The notes under the pieces were generated by a model, which did not search any database, was not told where the DNA came from, and saw only the letters and a list, made by a program, of their open reading frames with translations. From Paludicola sp. MB14-C6 (GTDB lineage: Bacteria; Bacillota; Clostridia; Oscillospirales; Ruminococcaceae): DNA of 64,000 nucleotides. This document shows positions 53,203 through 62,554 of the stretch, in pieces. The translations under genes were made by a program, and so were the position numbers. The stretch is taken from positions 1,054,001 to 1,118,000 of the forward strand of contig NZ_CP133133.1 of assembly GCF_030908625.1 (NCBI RefSeq). The letters run 5' to 3'. The stretch's first letter is position 1. Every line of letters starts with the position of its first letter.

Positions 53203-55575
53203 ATGAATTTATCAATGAAATGGTTATCAGATTATGTTGATATAGATGTAAAGCCTCGTGATTATGCCCATGCACTAACTATGTCCGGTTCAAAGGTTGA
53301 GGGCTACGAAATCGAAGGCGAAGAGATTACAAACGTTGTAGTCGGAAAAGTATTGGAAATTACTCCGCACCCAGATGCAGACAAACTAGTTGTTTGTAAA
53401 ATTGATGTTGCCAAAGATGAGCCTTTACAAATTGTAACAGGCGCAAAAAATGTTGTAGTTGGTGCTTTGGTTCCTGTTGCACTAGACGGTTCTACACTCC
53501 CACATGGTGTAAAAATTAAAAAAGGCAAGCTTCGTGGCGTTGTGAGCGAAGGTATGCTTTGCTCTGTTGCAGAATTAAATGTTACGGTTCATGATTTCCC
53601 ATATGCAATTGAAGATGGTATTTTCTTAATTGAAGAAGATTGCAAACCGGGTGATGATATTCATGATGCAATTGGGATTAATGATACGTGTGTTGAATTT
53701 GAAATTACATCTAACCGTCCTGATTGCTTAAGCGTTATTGGCTTAGCAAGAGAAACTGCTGCTACTTATGGTGTTCCTTTAAAACTAAATGCACCAGTTG
53801 TAAAAGGTAGCGGAGATGACATTAAAAACTATATTTCTGTTGAAGTAAAAAACGCAGAACTTTGCCCAAGATACATTGCAAAAGCAGTGAAAAATGTTAA
53901 AATCGAACCATCTCCAAGATGGATGAGAGAAAGACTTCGTGCAAGTGGTGTTCGCCCTATTAATAACCTAGTTGATATTACAAACTATGTTATGTTGGAA
54001 TATGGTCAACCTCTTCATGCGTTTGATGCTTCTTTCATTGATGGCAAGAAAATCATTGTAAGAAATGCAATGAAGGATGAAAAAATGCAAACACTAGATG
54101 GTATTGATCGTGTATTAAACGAGAATATGCTTGTAATTGCCGATGAAAATAAACCACTTGCAGTTGCAGGTGTTATGGGTGGCGAAAACAGTTCCATTAT
54201 CGATACTACTAAAACCGTTATTTTTGAATCTGCTAATTTCTTAGGCAGCTCTGTTCGTATCACTTCTAAAAACTTAGCTCTTCGTACCGATTCCTCAGGC
54301 CGTTTTGAAAAAGGCTTAGATCCACATAATACGTTACCTGCTATTATGCGTGCTTGTGAATTGGTTGAAATGCTTGGTGCGGGTGAAGTGGTTGATGGCA
54401 TTATTGATGTTGACAACTCTCCAAAAGAACCTGTTAAAATTAAATTAGAATGTGATTGGATTAACAACTTCTTAGGCATTGACTTAGCTCACGACGAAAT
54501 GATTGCTATGCTTCATAAGCTAGGCTTTGAAGTAAAAAACGAAATGATTATTGTTCCTTCTTTCAGAACAGATGTATTCCACAAAGCTGACGTTGCAGAG
54601 GAAGTTGCAAGAATTTATGGCTATGATAAAATTCCAACAACTGCTGTTCGTGGCGTTGCAAGAGGTAAGCTAACAGAAGAACAAAAGTTTGAACGCAAAA
54701 TTCACAAAGCGTTGCAAGCATCCGGCTGCTATGAAGTATCTACTTACTCCTTTATTAGCCCAAAATATTATGATAAAATCAACCTTCCTGCTGATTCTTC
54801 TCTTCGCAACTGTGTAACAATCACAAACCCACTTGGTGAAGATACCAGTGTTATGCGCACCACTACACTTCCATCTATGCTTGAAGTATTATCTCGTAAC
54901 TACAATAACCGTAACGCACAATTCTATGGTTACGAAATCGGTTCTGAATATATTCCTACAAAAGATGGTGAGCTTCCAAACGAAAATCCACAAGTAACAA
55001 TCGGTATGTATGGAAATTGTGATTTCTATCAATTAAAAGGTATTGTAGAAACAATGCTTGAACGTTTAGCAGTAAAAGATTGGGATATTCATCCGATTAA
55101 AGATGATCCATCATTCCATCCAGGCCGTACAGCTCTGATTACAAAAGGTGATGTTGTAATTGGTATACTCGGTGAAGTTCATCCGCAAGTATTAGTAAAC
55201 TACAACATTGGAACAAAAGCATATCTTGCAAAATTTGATGTTAACGCAATGTTTAGCCTTGCAAACACAGAAACACAATATAAGCCACTACCAAAATATC
55301 CTGCTTCTACTCGTGATTTAAGCTTAATTTGTGATGATGAGCTTCCAATTGTCGAGATTGAAAAAGCAATTAAAGGTGCTGTTGGCAATACATTAGAAGC
55401 AGTAAAATTATTTGATGTGTATAAAGGCGCTCAGATTGCCGAAAATAAGAAGAGTGTATCTTATTCTATTATCATGCGCTCCCCAACGCAAACATTAACA
55501 GATACCGAAGCTGATGCTGCTATAAAGCGTGTATTAAAGGCACTTGACAAGATTAATGTTACCTTAAGAGCATAA
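53203..55575 (+). CDS. pheT: Phenylalanyl-tRNA synthetase beta subunit
   Basis: 790 residues, full length. Domains in order: N-terminal tRNA-binding EMAP-II-like domain (about 40-150, VGKVLEITPHPDADKLVVCKID), B3/B4 editing domain (about 210-380), B5 domain (about 405-470), catalytic-like core (about 480-680) and C-terminal FDX-ACB domain (PLPKYPASTRDLSLICDDELP to the end), which binds the tRNA anticodon stem. AAAGGATG precedes ATG 53203. Gap to pheS is 261 nt, unusually wide, with a possible own promoter. Confidence 0.97.
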   Translation: MNLSMKWLSDYVDIDVKPRDYAHALTMSGSKVEGYEIEGEEITNVVVGKVLEITPHPDADKLVVCKIDVAKDEPLQIVTGAKNVVVGALVPVALDGSTLPHGVKIKKGKLRGVVSEGMLCSVAELNVTVHDFPYAIEDGIFLIEEDCKPGDDIHDAIGINDTCVEFEITSNRPDCLSVIGLARETAATYGVPLKLNAPVVKGSGDDIKNYISVEVKNAELCPRYIAKAVKNVKIEPSPRWMRERLRASGVRPINNLVDITNYVMLEYGQPLHAFDASFIDGKKIIVRNAMKDEKMQTLDGIDRVLNENMLVIADENKPLAVAGVMGGENSSIIDTTKTVIFESANFLGSSVRITSKNLALRTDSSGRFEKGLDPHNTLPAIMRACELVEMLGAGEVVDGIIDVDNSPKEPVKIKLECDWINNFLGIDLAHDEMIAMLHKLGFEVKNEMIIVPSFRTDVFHKADVAEEVARIYGYDKIPTTAVRGVARGKLTEEQKFERKIHKALQASGCYEVSTYSFISPKYYDKINLPADSSLRNCVTITNPLGEDTSVMRTTTLPSMLEVLSRNYNNRNAQFYGYEIGSEYIPTKDGELPNENPQVTIGMYGNCDFYQLKGIVETMLERLAVKDWDIHPIKDDPSFHPGRTALITKGDVVIGILGEVHPQVLVNYNIGTKAYLAKFDVNAMFSLANTETQYKPLPKYPASTRDLSLICDDELPIVEIEKAIKGAVGNTLEAVKLFDVYKGAQIAENKKSVSYSIIMRSPTQTLTDTEADAAIKRVLKALDKINVTLRA

Positions 55576-55612
55576 TGTAAAAACACATTTGGAAATATTT
55601 TTACGTTTCTTG

Positions 55613-55641
55613 TTGTGAAATTTAGATTTATATAGTATAAT
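55613..55641 (+). promoter_or_regulatory. Sigma-A promoter of ireB
   Basis: TTGTGA, 17 nt, TATAAT, 50 nt before the ATG. Confidence 0.65.
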
Positions 55642-55690
55642 AAACCTAATGATATCTAATTACTTTAATAAAATATAGGGAGGCTAACAT

Positions 55691-55936
55691 ATGTACGACA
55701 AAACAATGACTTTTTCCGTAAACGATGAGAAAGATAATGAAATGAAAAAAATACTCACTACCGTTTATGATGCATTAAGCCAAAAGGGCTATAACCCAAT
55801 TAGCCAGATCGTCGGTTATATTTTGTCTGAGGATCCTACCTATATCACAACATATAACAACGCTAGAAGCTTAATTCGTCATATTGATCGTGATGAACTG
55901 CTACAAGCACTGGTTAAAAATTATCTAGGTGACTAA
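55691..55936 (+). CDS. ireB: IreB family protein (UPF0297/YrzL)
   Basis: 81 residues, close match to the IreB/UPF0297 family ([45 protein letters not shown]). In Enterococcus IreB is a phosphorylated substrate of the IreK Ser/Thr kinase and damps cephalosporin resistance. In most Firmicutes it is followed by ruvX and a UPF0473 gene; here it is alone, closed by a strong terminator, so the usual cluster is broken. GGGAGG precedes the ATG. Confidence 0.93.
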   Translation: MYDKTMTFSVNDEKDNEMKKILTTVYDALSQKGYNPISQIVGYILSEDPTYITTYNNARSLIRHIDRDELLQALVKNYLGD

Positions 55937-55979
55937 CAATAAAAAGAACGAGCCAATGAGGCTCGTTCTTTTTATTGTT
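55935..55979. terminator. Bidirectional terminator shared by ireB and the ubiquitin-like gene
   Basis: Twenty-base arms AACAATAAAAAGAACGAGCC (55935-55954) and its complement (55960-55979) around AATGA. The stop codons of both convergent genes lie at or in the stem. Confidence 0.92.
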
Positions 55980-56730
55980 CATCATTCTTTGTTTGTTCTT
56001 CTTTATCTGTTATATCCGTTTTACTTTTCTTCTCTTTTTTGGTTTGCACAAATAGCAAAATACCAGCCAATAAAGCAAACCCAGCTATACAAAAAATCAC
56101 CATTACAGGTCTTACGGGTGTTGTATCTCCTGTTTGCGGTACTGTATTTGTTTTAATAACTGTACTTGTCTGAGGGGGTGATGGCTTTTCCAATTTAGAT
56201 ATTGCTTTCACTTCAAGCTCTTTTTTACAAACTGTACATTGTTTAATCTGTTGCCCTTCGGATTCATACGTAGGTTCTTTGACAATAGCCCATTCTGATG
56301 GCTTATGCTCTTCCAACATTGGAATTGGCTCAGTTATGCTATCGCCACAAGAACAAGATTTTTTACGTTCGCCCTCTTTGTTACAAGTTGGTTCAATCGT
56401 AACTACCCAATCTCCGTAAGAATGAATATGTTTCATTGCAAGATGGATTATTGATTCTTTTCCAATATTATAATCTGATAATGTAGAAGTATCTTCTAAT
56501 TGCTTTCCGTTAAAAAGCAGACGTTGTTCATTTACGGAGATTCCTTCTTTTTTACTGATTTGTTCCTTTAAATTCAACACGGAATCTGACGCTTCCACAT
56601 CCAACGTGATATTTTTTCCATTCAATGTTCTCACAAAAATTTGCATTGCAAAAACAGAGGGTGCAAATCCCACTACTAATGTTCCAATGATTAAAGTGGA
56701 GATTAAAATTTGTGTCAATCTTTTATACAT
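55972..56730 (-). CDS. Secreted ubiquitin-domain surface protein with sortase-type C terminus
   Basis: 252 residues. Signal peptide 1-28 ends in SVFA, so cleavage would leave mature Met29, the exact first residue of ubiquitin. Residues 29-100 align without gaps to eukaryotic ubiquitin; by hand 45 of 72 positions are identical, including MQIFV, KEGI, GKQLED and TLSDYNI. Lys11, 27, 33, 48 and 63 are kept; Lys6 is Arg and Lys29 is Gln. The Ile44 patch is altered (Leu44, Ala70) and the LRGG tail is absent: the chain runs on into two HxYGxW/EPTxxxEG-CxxC repeats (about 101-180). Then VPQTGD (197-202), a membrane helix and a charged tail follow. ATG 56730 has GAGGG 5 nt upstream. Likely cell-wall anchored; function unknown. 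Confidence 0.9.
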   Translation of the reverse strand: MYKRLTQILISTLIIGTLVVGFAPSVFAMQIFVRTLNGKNITLDVEASDSVLNLKEQISKKEGISVNEQRLLFNGKQLEDTSTLSDYNIGKESIIHLAMKHIHSYGDWVVTIEPTCNKEGERKKSCSCGDSITEPIPMLEEHKPSEWAIVKEPTYESEGQQIKQCTVCKKELEVKAISKLEKPSPPQTSTVIKTNTVPQTGDTTPVRPVMVIFCIAGFALLAGILLFVQTKKEKKSKTDITDKEEQTKNDEQ

Positions 56731-56756
56731 AATATCCCTCAATTATTTTTTTGTTT

Positions 56757-56785
56757 ATTATATCATGTTTGAAATTCAAATTCAA
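56757..56785 (-). promoter_or_regulatory. Sigma-A promoter of the ubiquitin-like gene
   Basis: TTGAAT, 17 nt, TATAAT with TGn extension on the minus strand, 27 nt before the ATG. It is back-to-back with the promoter at 56814. Confidence 0.65.
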
Positions 56786-56813
56786 CTAAATTCGAATAAA
56801 TATATAGAATGAA

Positions 56814-56842
56814 TTGACTTTAATTCAAAATTATTCTATACT
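56814..56842 (+). promoter_or_regulatory. Sigma-A promoter of the tandem paralogs
   Basis: TTGACT, 17 nt, TATACT, 25 nt before the ATG at 56867. Confidence 0.7.
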
Positions 56843-56866
56843 CATTTAGAAGGGTGTGGAAATAAT

Positions 56867-57904
56867 ATGAAAATTAACAACAAGCATAAATACCTACCTT
56901 ATATTATCATCGTCTGTATTATTTTAGTTCTAGGCGGTGTTTTGGCTTGGCGAGAACTTCGTAAAGCAATCAATGATGATGTAATGGCTCAAACAGCCCC
57001 AAACTCAAAAAATTCTGCTAAAGAAGTTATTTCATCCGATAATGTTACCCTTTCAAATGGGCGCAAAGTAACAGTTGAGTTTCAATTAACGGATGTTATG
57101 GCAATTCAAGACTATAATCAGTTTGGTAATGGACCGAAAGATAACTATATTTATTATGGTCAAGGGCAAATTCAAGTATTGGACTCAGACTACAAATCAA
57201 AAATACTGGATACCTATAAAATTAACGCAGTTGATTATTATATGCCACAGCTTAGTTGCTTAAAGCCATCTCAATTCACTTTTCAAGACTATAACAACGA
57301 TAAGAATCTAGATTTTACTTTAGTGCAATCAAACCCTTATTTAGGTTCTATATTTTATATTTATACCATTAATAATAGTGGAAAGATATCTAGGCTCGAT
57401 ACAGATGGATTTGTTCATGTAAATTCTTATACGCATGGCAATCTATCTGCACAAGTGGATTGCTATAAAGGTGTCTTTTTCGGTTCTAACTGTTACTATC
57501 GTTGGAACAAAACAAAGTTTGATAAAATAGATGAAAGTAAAATTGGTTTTGAACCTTTAAATTACAACAAAAATGGAATTGAAAAAATAGTCTTCTATAT
57601 TTCTGAGCAACCATCTATTTCATTCAATAGTGCTTCTATTATCCCAAATAGTACAGATGTTGTTAACTTTGGCTGTAAGCTTGATATGAAGGCGAATGGT
57701 ATCGAAATTTTTGTCCGATCAAATGAGAGAACATTATTCATATATACCTACTATTATAAAACAAATTCTGTTCTTCAAAGCAACACCAGCTCAAAAGATA
57801 ACCTTAAATTATCCGATGACCAGCTCGAAGAAATCGGGAAAATCTGCAAAGCGGCAATGGATTATGCTTTAAAAGATAAAGGACTAACAGAATTTATAGA
57901 ATAG
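56867..57904 (+). CDS. Membrane-anchored extracytoplasmic protein, first of two tandem paralogs
   Basis: 345 residues: short basic N terminus, one membrane helix (about 10-27, LPYIIIVCIILVLGGVLAW) followed by RELRK, then a Ser/Thr/Asn-rich linker and an extracytoplasmic domain. Conserved with the next gene: VTVEFQLTD, YYGQGQIQV, DYNNDKN-DF (a DxNxD run like calcium-binding loops of FG-GAP/VCBS-type repeats), GKISRLDT, YYRWNKTKF and KLSDDQL near the end. No family recognised. GAAGGGTGTGG precedes the ATG. It ends 14 nt before its paralog. Confidence 0.7.
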   Translation: MKINNKHKYLPYIIIVCIILVLGGVLAWRELRKAINDDVMAQTAPNSKNSAKEVISSDNVTLSNGRKVTVEFQLTDVMAIQDYNQFGNGPKDNYIYYGQGQIQVLDSDYKSKILDTYKINAVDYYMPQLSCLKPSQFTFQDYNNDKNLDFTLVQSNPYLGSIFYIYTINNSGKISRLDTDGFVHVNSYTHGNLSAQVDCYKGVFFGSNCYYRWNKTKFDKIDESKIGFEPLNYNKNGIEKIVFYISEQPSISFNSASIIPNSTDVVNFGCKLDMKANGIEIFVRSNERTLFIYTYYYKTNSVLQSNTSSKDNLKLSDDQLEEIGKICKAAMDYALKDKGLTEFIE

Positions 57905-57918
57905 AAAGGGACTGTAAA

Positions 57919-58938
57919 ATGAGAATTATCATAAAGCGCAAATATTTACCCTATTTTATCTTTGGTGGGATTATACTCGTCCTTGGGAGCATATTAGCTT
58001 GGCGAGAACTACGCAATACACCTAGAACTAATATGAAAACAGCAACTACTACAGTAACCAAAACTTTCAAGCAACAAACCATTGCTACCAATACTGTTCG
58101 ATTATCGAATGGGAAATCTGTAACCGTTGAATTTCAATTAACAGATGCAACAGCCATTCAAGATCTTAATGAATCGGGAAATGGCCCTGGTAATCAATAT
58201 GTTTATTATGGACAAGGTCAAATTCAAGTATCCGATTCTGATACATCGGGCAAAAAGAAAGTACTAGATACATACTATGTTAATTCGCTTGATTATCATC
58301 TTCCACAACTTAATTGTATTTTAAATCAATCTTTACTACCCTATGATTACAATAACGATAAAAACCCTGATTTTCTTATTGGGCAATCCAATCCAACGTT
58401 AGGGTATTTACAGTATTTTTATAGCATTGACTCAAATGGCAAGATATCTAGGCTTGACACAAATGGACCAGTAATCTTAAGGTTTGGATGGTCTTTTTAT
58501 AACGGCATAATATTAAATAATCCAAAAACCTATTATCGATGGAATAAAACAAAGTTTGAGCGAAAAGACATTTCAACTGAGATTATACCAATATCTTACC
58601 CGAAATCTGATGTATCCAATTTGTTATTTCATTATTCGCATCAACCCACTATTACTTTTAATAGCTCTAAAATACTTGAAAGCAAATCAGACATATCCTA
58701 TGAATGTAAAAGAGACTTTTGGGGAAATAAGATTGAGATTTCGGGATACCAAGATAAAAATTTAGCCTTACTTTATACTTACAATCTTGATGCAAACTCC
58801 ATTGAACTACAGCCCACAAAACAGGAAGAACCAAAGCTAAAGCTCTCAGATGACCAACTGATCGAACTTGCTAAAAAGGCAAAAGAAATATTGGATTATT
58901 CATTAAATGAGTTTAGCTTACCCGAATTAACGAAGTAA
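57919..58938 (+). CDS. Membrane-anchored extracytoplasmic protein, second tandem paralog
   Basis: 339 residues with the same build as the preceding protein: membrane helix (YFIFGGIILVLGSILAWRELR), Thr-rich linker, and the shared blocks VTVEFQLTDATAIQDLN, YYGQGQIQV, YDYNNDKNPDF, GKISRLDTNG, YYRWNKTKFE and LKLSDDQL. Roughly half of the positions agree with its neighbour by eye, so this is a fairly old duplication. AAAGGG precedes ATG 57919. Co-transcribed with its paralog and divergent from the ubiquitin-like gene. Function unknown. Confidence 0.7.
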   Translation: MRIIIKRKYLPYFIFGGIILVLGSILAWRELRNTPRTNMKTATTTVTKTFKQQTIATNTVRLSNGKSVTVEFQLTDATAIQDLNESGNGPGNQYVYYGQGQIQVSDSDTSGKKKVLDTYYVNSLDYHLPQLNCILNQSLLPYDYNNDKNPDFLIGQSNPTLGYLQYFYSIDSNGKISRLDTNGPVILRFGWSFYNGIILNNPKTYYRWNKTKFERKDISTEIIPISYPKSDVSNLLFHYSHQPTITFNSSKILESKSDISYECKRDFWGNKIEISGYQDKNLALLYTYNLDANSIELQPTKQEEPKLKLSDDQLIELAKKAKEILDYSLNEFSLPELTK

Positions 58939-58940
58939 AA

Positions 58941-58962
58941 AAACGAGCCTTTCGGCTCGTTT
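58941..58962 (+). terminator. Intrinsic terminator of the tandem paralogs
   Basis: AAACGAGCC-TTTC-GGCTCGTTT, 3 nt after the stop; the same stem recurs at 59368-59391. Confidence 0.75.
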
Positions 58963-59035
58963 CAGTCTGAAGAAAAAGTGAATTTTAGTTTAATATCTGC
59001 AAGATATAAGAATTATTCTTGCGATTATGTATATT

Positions 59036-59090
59036 GGGCTATCCGCCCAAACCTGACCATGCTTTTTGGCAATCGCCCCAAAAAGCATAG
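59036..59090 (+). other. Two consecutive hairpins in a gene-free stretch, nature unknown
   Basis: GGGC-TATCC-GCCC and, 10 nt later, an 11-bp stem ATGCTTTTTGG / CCAAAAAGCAT (59059-59088) with an 8-nt loop. They stand in the 400-nt gap 58963-59367 that has no credible gene on either strand. No known riboswitch or ncRNA consensus is recognised. Could be a decayed element, a small RNA or an attenuator. Confidence 0.3.
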
Positions 59091-59367
59091 ATAAAAAATG
59101 CTTTATTTCTAAAATAGTTTTTTATATGACATCGCGTCATAGTTTGTACGAAATTGAAAAAGGTAAAGCTTGTGCTAAATTATTCTTTATTTGCTCCCCT
59201 AGATCATTTCTTGTAAAATCGTTATGCGACCAGCAATTGTTCCACGCGAATAACATTTGATAAAATATATAATTGATGTTATATGTCATTTTTGAAAAAA
59301 CAATTTTCGCAAGTAAAATTCTTCTAATATTCATTTTATTCTTGCGCTTTAAGTTTTTCTACAAGCT

Positions 59368-59391
59368 AAAACGAGCCTTTCGGCTCGTTTT
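59368..59391 (-). terminator. Intrinsic terminator of the third GH38 gene
   Basis: AAAACGAGCC-GAAA-GGCTCGTTTT on the minus strand, 8 nt past the stop. Confidence 0.75.
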
Positions 59392-59398
59392 TGTTGTT

Positions 59399-62300
59399 TT
59401 ATTGAATTCTATAAGTTTTGATTTCGTATGGTTTGATTGTGATATTAAATTCACTATCGTTTACATCAATAGTATCAATATCATTTTCCATCAAATCACA
59501 TTCAGAAACGCTTGTACAACCTGCTCCAATTGTAATCGTTGCATTGGTACGTTTGTTTTCAAACTCATACATACGAATGATGAATCCGTTACCGTCTTCT
59601 GCTTTTTTCACAGTTTCAATCATAACGTTGTCAACATCAATTGCAACTAAACTATCAAAGCCAAGTTTTGCTTCAGGAGCAGTTACTTTTACGCCATAAG
59701 TTGGTACGTTTAAGCAATAAGCTTCTTTTGCAATTTCGTCTGCATTGAATTCATCATGTGGTAATAATGCGTAGGTGAAGTAATGCATTTCTTGGTCTGT
59801 TGTTGGGTTAGGACAATTACCGGATTTCACAAGAGATAAGGTCATCTTGCCTTCTGTAATGCCATAACCATATTTACAGTCATTCAACAATGCAACACCA
59901 AATCCGCCTTCGGATAGATCAGCCCATTTATGACCGCAAACTTCGAATTTAGCGCAATCCCAAGAAGTGTTCTTGTGAGTTGGACGTTTGATGTTACCAA
60001 ATTGGATGTCGTAAGTTGCTTCAATTGCATTTACGTCTACTGGGAACTCACATTTCAATAGTAAGTTGAATTGTTTCCAATCAACAGTTGTATCAAAATC
60101 AATTCTACGGCTGTTTGTATAGAAAATCACTCTTTGTGTAATTGTAGAATCTAAGAATTTATAAACTACTTTTAACACAGCACGAACAGAGTTATTTTCT
60201 TCCCATTCCATAGAGATTACATCATCTACTACCCAGCTCTTTTGATTATAATAAATATCAATATCCCAGTTATCATAATAAATTGGTTTGTCTTCGTATA
60301 CACGAAGTACGTTACCGTTTTCACCAACTTTTAAAACTTCACGGTTAGCATCTTTATCGAATAAGCTTGTAAATTGGCAAGCATCATCTAATGTAATATG
60401 ATAGAAAGGAGTATCAATTTCATTACCGTCTACAGATATTCTCTCGTCTACTGCTACAGCTTCGGTAACAGGGGTGAATACTGCGTAACCTTTTGCAGGA
60501 ATGAACTCAGGAACAAAGCTTAGTTTGCCTTCCGTTGTTTTTACTACAGGAAGAATATTACCTTCTTGATCTTTAAATGCAGTTACAGCTTCATAACCAC
60601 AAGCATCAACGATTACTGCATCATCACGGTCAAAAGATAAGCTGTTGAAAACAACTAAGTCATTTTCTTTTGCGTTCACTGCGTTTGCAAGTGCTTTTAC
60701 TTTCTCGTTAATGATTTCGTTTGCTCTGCTTTCTAGTGCTTCATATTCTACTTTTGTTACTTCGTATACTTCTTTGATAGAAGAACCAGGAAGAATATCA
60801 TGGAACTGGTTCATTAAGATAACTTCCCAGCTGTTGTAGATTTCTTCTGCATTGTATTCTAAGCCTAGTCTTTCAGCAAATACAGAGAAGAACTCAACAT
60901 CTTGCCATAATAACTCACATTTACGGTTGCTACGTTTGTTTCTTGCCATAGAAGTATAAGTTCCTCTATGATATTCAAGATATAGCTCGCCTACCCATCG
61001 AGGTAGGTTTTTATTATCTGCACATCGATCATATAGCTCATCAAAATATTTACGTGAAGATTCCATTCTTACTTTTGGTGCACCTGTAATACCTTTTTCC
61101 ATACGAACACCATGCTCGATCATTTCACGAGTTGGTCCTCCGCCGCCGTCACCATAGCCGTAAGAAATCAACACATCGTTATTGATATCTTTTTGTTGGT
61201 ATCTATCCCAAGCACGCATTAAACAGATCGGATCTAGTTTACCATTATAAGTTGTATAGAAGCTATCTTTTGGCTGTTCAACGTCTTGTGTGGTGATAAG
61301 ATGTGTAAACACTTCAGAACCATCGATACCTTTCCACCAGAATGTATCCATTGGAAGCTTATTAAATTGGTTCCATGCAATTTTTGTTGTCATGAAGTAA
61401 TCAATACCAGATTTTCTTAAAATCTGTGGCAATGCTGCAGAATAACCGAATACGTCAGGAAGCCATAGAATTTTATTATCTTGATTAAACTCTTCTTTAA
61501 AGAACTTTTTACCATGTAAAAATTGACGAACTAAGCTTTCACCAGATGTTACGTTACAATCTGCTTCTAGCCACATACCGCCTTCTGTTTCCCATCTACC
61601 CTCTTTTACACGCTCTTGAATTTTTGCGAATAATTCAGGATAGCGTTGTTTCAAGAATTTATAGATTTGTGGCTGGCTTGACATGAATTTATAATCATCA
61701 AACTCTTCCATCAATTTTAATACTGTTGCAAAAGAACGAACAACCTTTTCTTTTGTTTGTTCAACAGTCCACCACCAAGCAACGTCGATATGAGTATGAC
61801 CGATACAAGTTGCAATTACATCATCATTTCCTGCTAATTTACCATATACCTCATCTTTTAAAAACGCATTACACTCTTTAACAGAAGCATAGAATTCTTT
61901 AGAATATGGTACTCTTAAATCCAATAGGTTGATTGCTTTTTCTAATGCAATTTGTAATTTTATTCTGCTTTGATTGTTTTTGTCTAAATGTGAAACAATA
62001 CGATTTGGTGTTTCTAGGTTATAGAACACTTCATTGATGGAAGGATCAATTTCAATCATTTCTGAAAATAGGCGAAGATTGCTCGTTGTTCCTCTGTTGT
62101 GGTCATTATCACGACCGGTATAAGCTTGTAAATCAATTAAAAACTTGTCCCCTGCTTTTGCTTTATCTGTTAATTTAACTTCTCTATGGTTCGTATCTAA
62201 GCCTTGTACTACTTCACCATTGATGAATAGTAAAAATTGAGGGTTAACAGCATCCCAAAATGTTGTTTGGGTTACAAAAGATAACCATAATGGCTTTTTA

Positions 62301-62539
62301 TCAAAGCTAGCTGGTACTTCGATTTCTGCTCTAAACCAGTAATGCTCATCTGGGCCTGGCCAAAAATCTGTTTCAGGATTAAAAGTAACCCAATCAGATT
62401 CATGCGCATCTACTTCAGAAGGTCTTAAAAATAATCCCTTTTTCATTTGAAAAGATGGAATGGCAACAGATTGTACTGTAATCAGACCTCTTAGGTCTTC
62501 ACAGATTTTTTTGACACGTTCGTATCTGTAATTCTCCAT
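59399..62539 (-). CDS. GH38 alpha-mannosidase (third of three)
   Basis: 1046 residues. N-terminal beta domain, then CIGHTHIDVAWWWTVEQTKEK (zinc site), nucleophile Asp in LWLPDVFGYSAALPQIL, YGYGDGGGGPTREM and LMNQFHDILPGSSI; long C-terminal beta region. No signal peptide. GAGGT precedes ATG 62539. The gene ends an operon with a lipoprotein and a GH130 phosphorylase, which argues for coupled removal of alpha- and beta-linked mannose from an imported glycan such as an N-glycan core (inference). Codon use is biased toward optimal codons, suggesting strong expression. Confidence 0.95.
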   Translation of the reverse strand: MENYRYERVKKICEDLRGLITVQSVAIPSFQMKKGLFLRPSEVDAHESDWVTFNPETDFWPGPDEHYWFRAEIEVPASFDKKPLWLSFVTQTTFWDAVNPQFLLFINGEVVQGLDTNHREVKLTDKAKAGDKFLIDLQAYTGRDNDHNRGTTSNLRLFSEMIEIDPSINEVFYNLETPNRIVSHLDKNNQSRIKLQIALEKAINLLDLRVPYSKEFYASVKECNAFLKDEVYGKLAGNDDVIATCIGHTHIDVAWWWTVEQTKEKVVRSFATVLKLMEEFDDYKFMSSQPQIYKFLKQRYPELFAKIQERVKEGRWETEGGMWLEADCNVTSGESLVRQFLHGKKFFKEEFNQDNKILWLPDVFGYSAALPQILRKSGIDYFMTTKIAWNQFNKLPMDTFWWKGIDGSEVFTHLITTQDVEQPKDSFYTTYNGKLDPICLMRAWDRYQQKDINNDVLISYGYGDGGGGPTREMIEHGVRMEKGITGAPKVRMESSRKYFDELYDRCADNKNLPRWVGELYLEYHRGTYTSMARNKRSNRKCELLWQDVEFFSVFAERLGLEYNAEEIYNSWEVILMNQFHDILPGSSIKEVYEVTKVEYEALESRANEIINEKVKALANAVNAKENDLVVFNSLSFDRDDAVIVDACGYEAVTAFKDQEGNILPVVKTTEGKLSFVPEFIPAKGYAVFTPVTEAVAVDERISVDGNEIDTPFYHITLDDACQFTSLFDKDANREVLKVGENGNVLRVYEDKPIYYDNWDIDIYYNQKSWVVDDVISMEWEENNSVRAVLKVVYKFLDSTITQRVIFYTNSRRIDFDTTVDWKQFNLLLKCEFPVDVNAIEATYDIQFGNIKRPTHKNTSWDCAKFEVCGHKWADLSEGGFGVALLNDCKYGYGITEGKMTLSLVKSGNCPNPTTDQEMHYFTYALLPHDEFNADEIAKEAYCLNVPTYGVKVTAPEAKLGFDSLVAIDVDNVMIETVKKAEDGNGFIIRMYEFENKRTNATITIGAGCTSVSECDLMENDIDTIDVNDSEFNITIKPYEIKTYRIQ

Positions 62540-62554
62540 ATTTTTTACCTCATA

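Noticed and set aside
54015..54479. 154-residue ORF on the minus strand within pheT
   Set aside because: Shadow of pheT; codon pattern follows the sense gene.
55972..56730. Eukaryotic contamination as the source of the ubiquitin sequence
   Set aside because: The domain is in frame with a bacterial signal peptide and sorting-type signal, has a bacterial promoter and ribosome site, and shares a terminator with ireB.
59036..59090. c-di-GMP or other known riboswitch
   Set aside because: Does not contain the conserved core of any class I can recall, and no gene follows closely on the plus strand.
59066..59334. Short ORFs on both strands in the gap before the third GH38
   Set aside because: No ribosome sites, no conserved-looking sequence, and they overlap each other on opposite strands.
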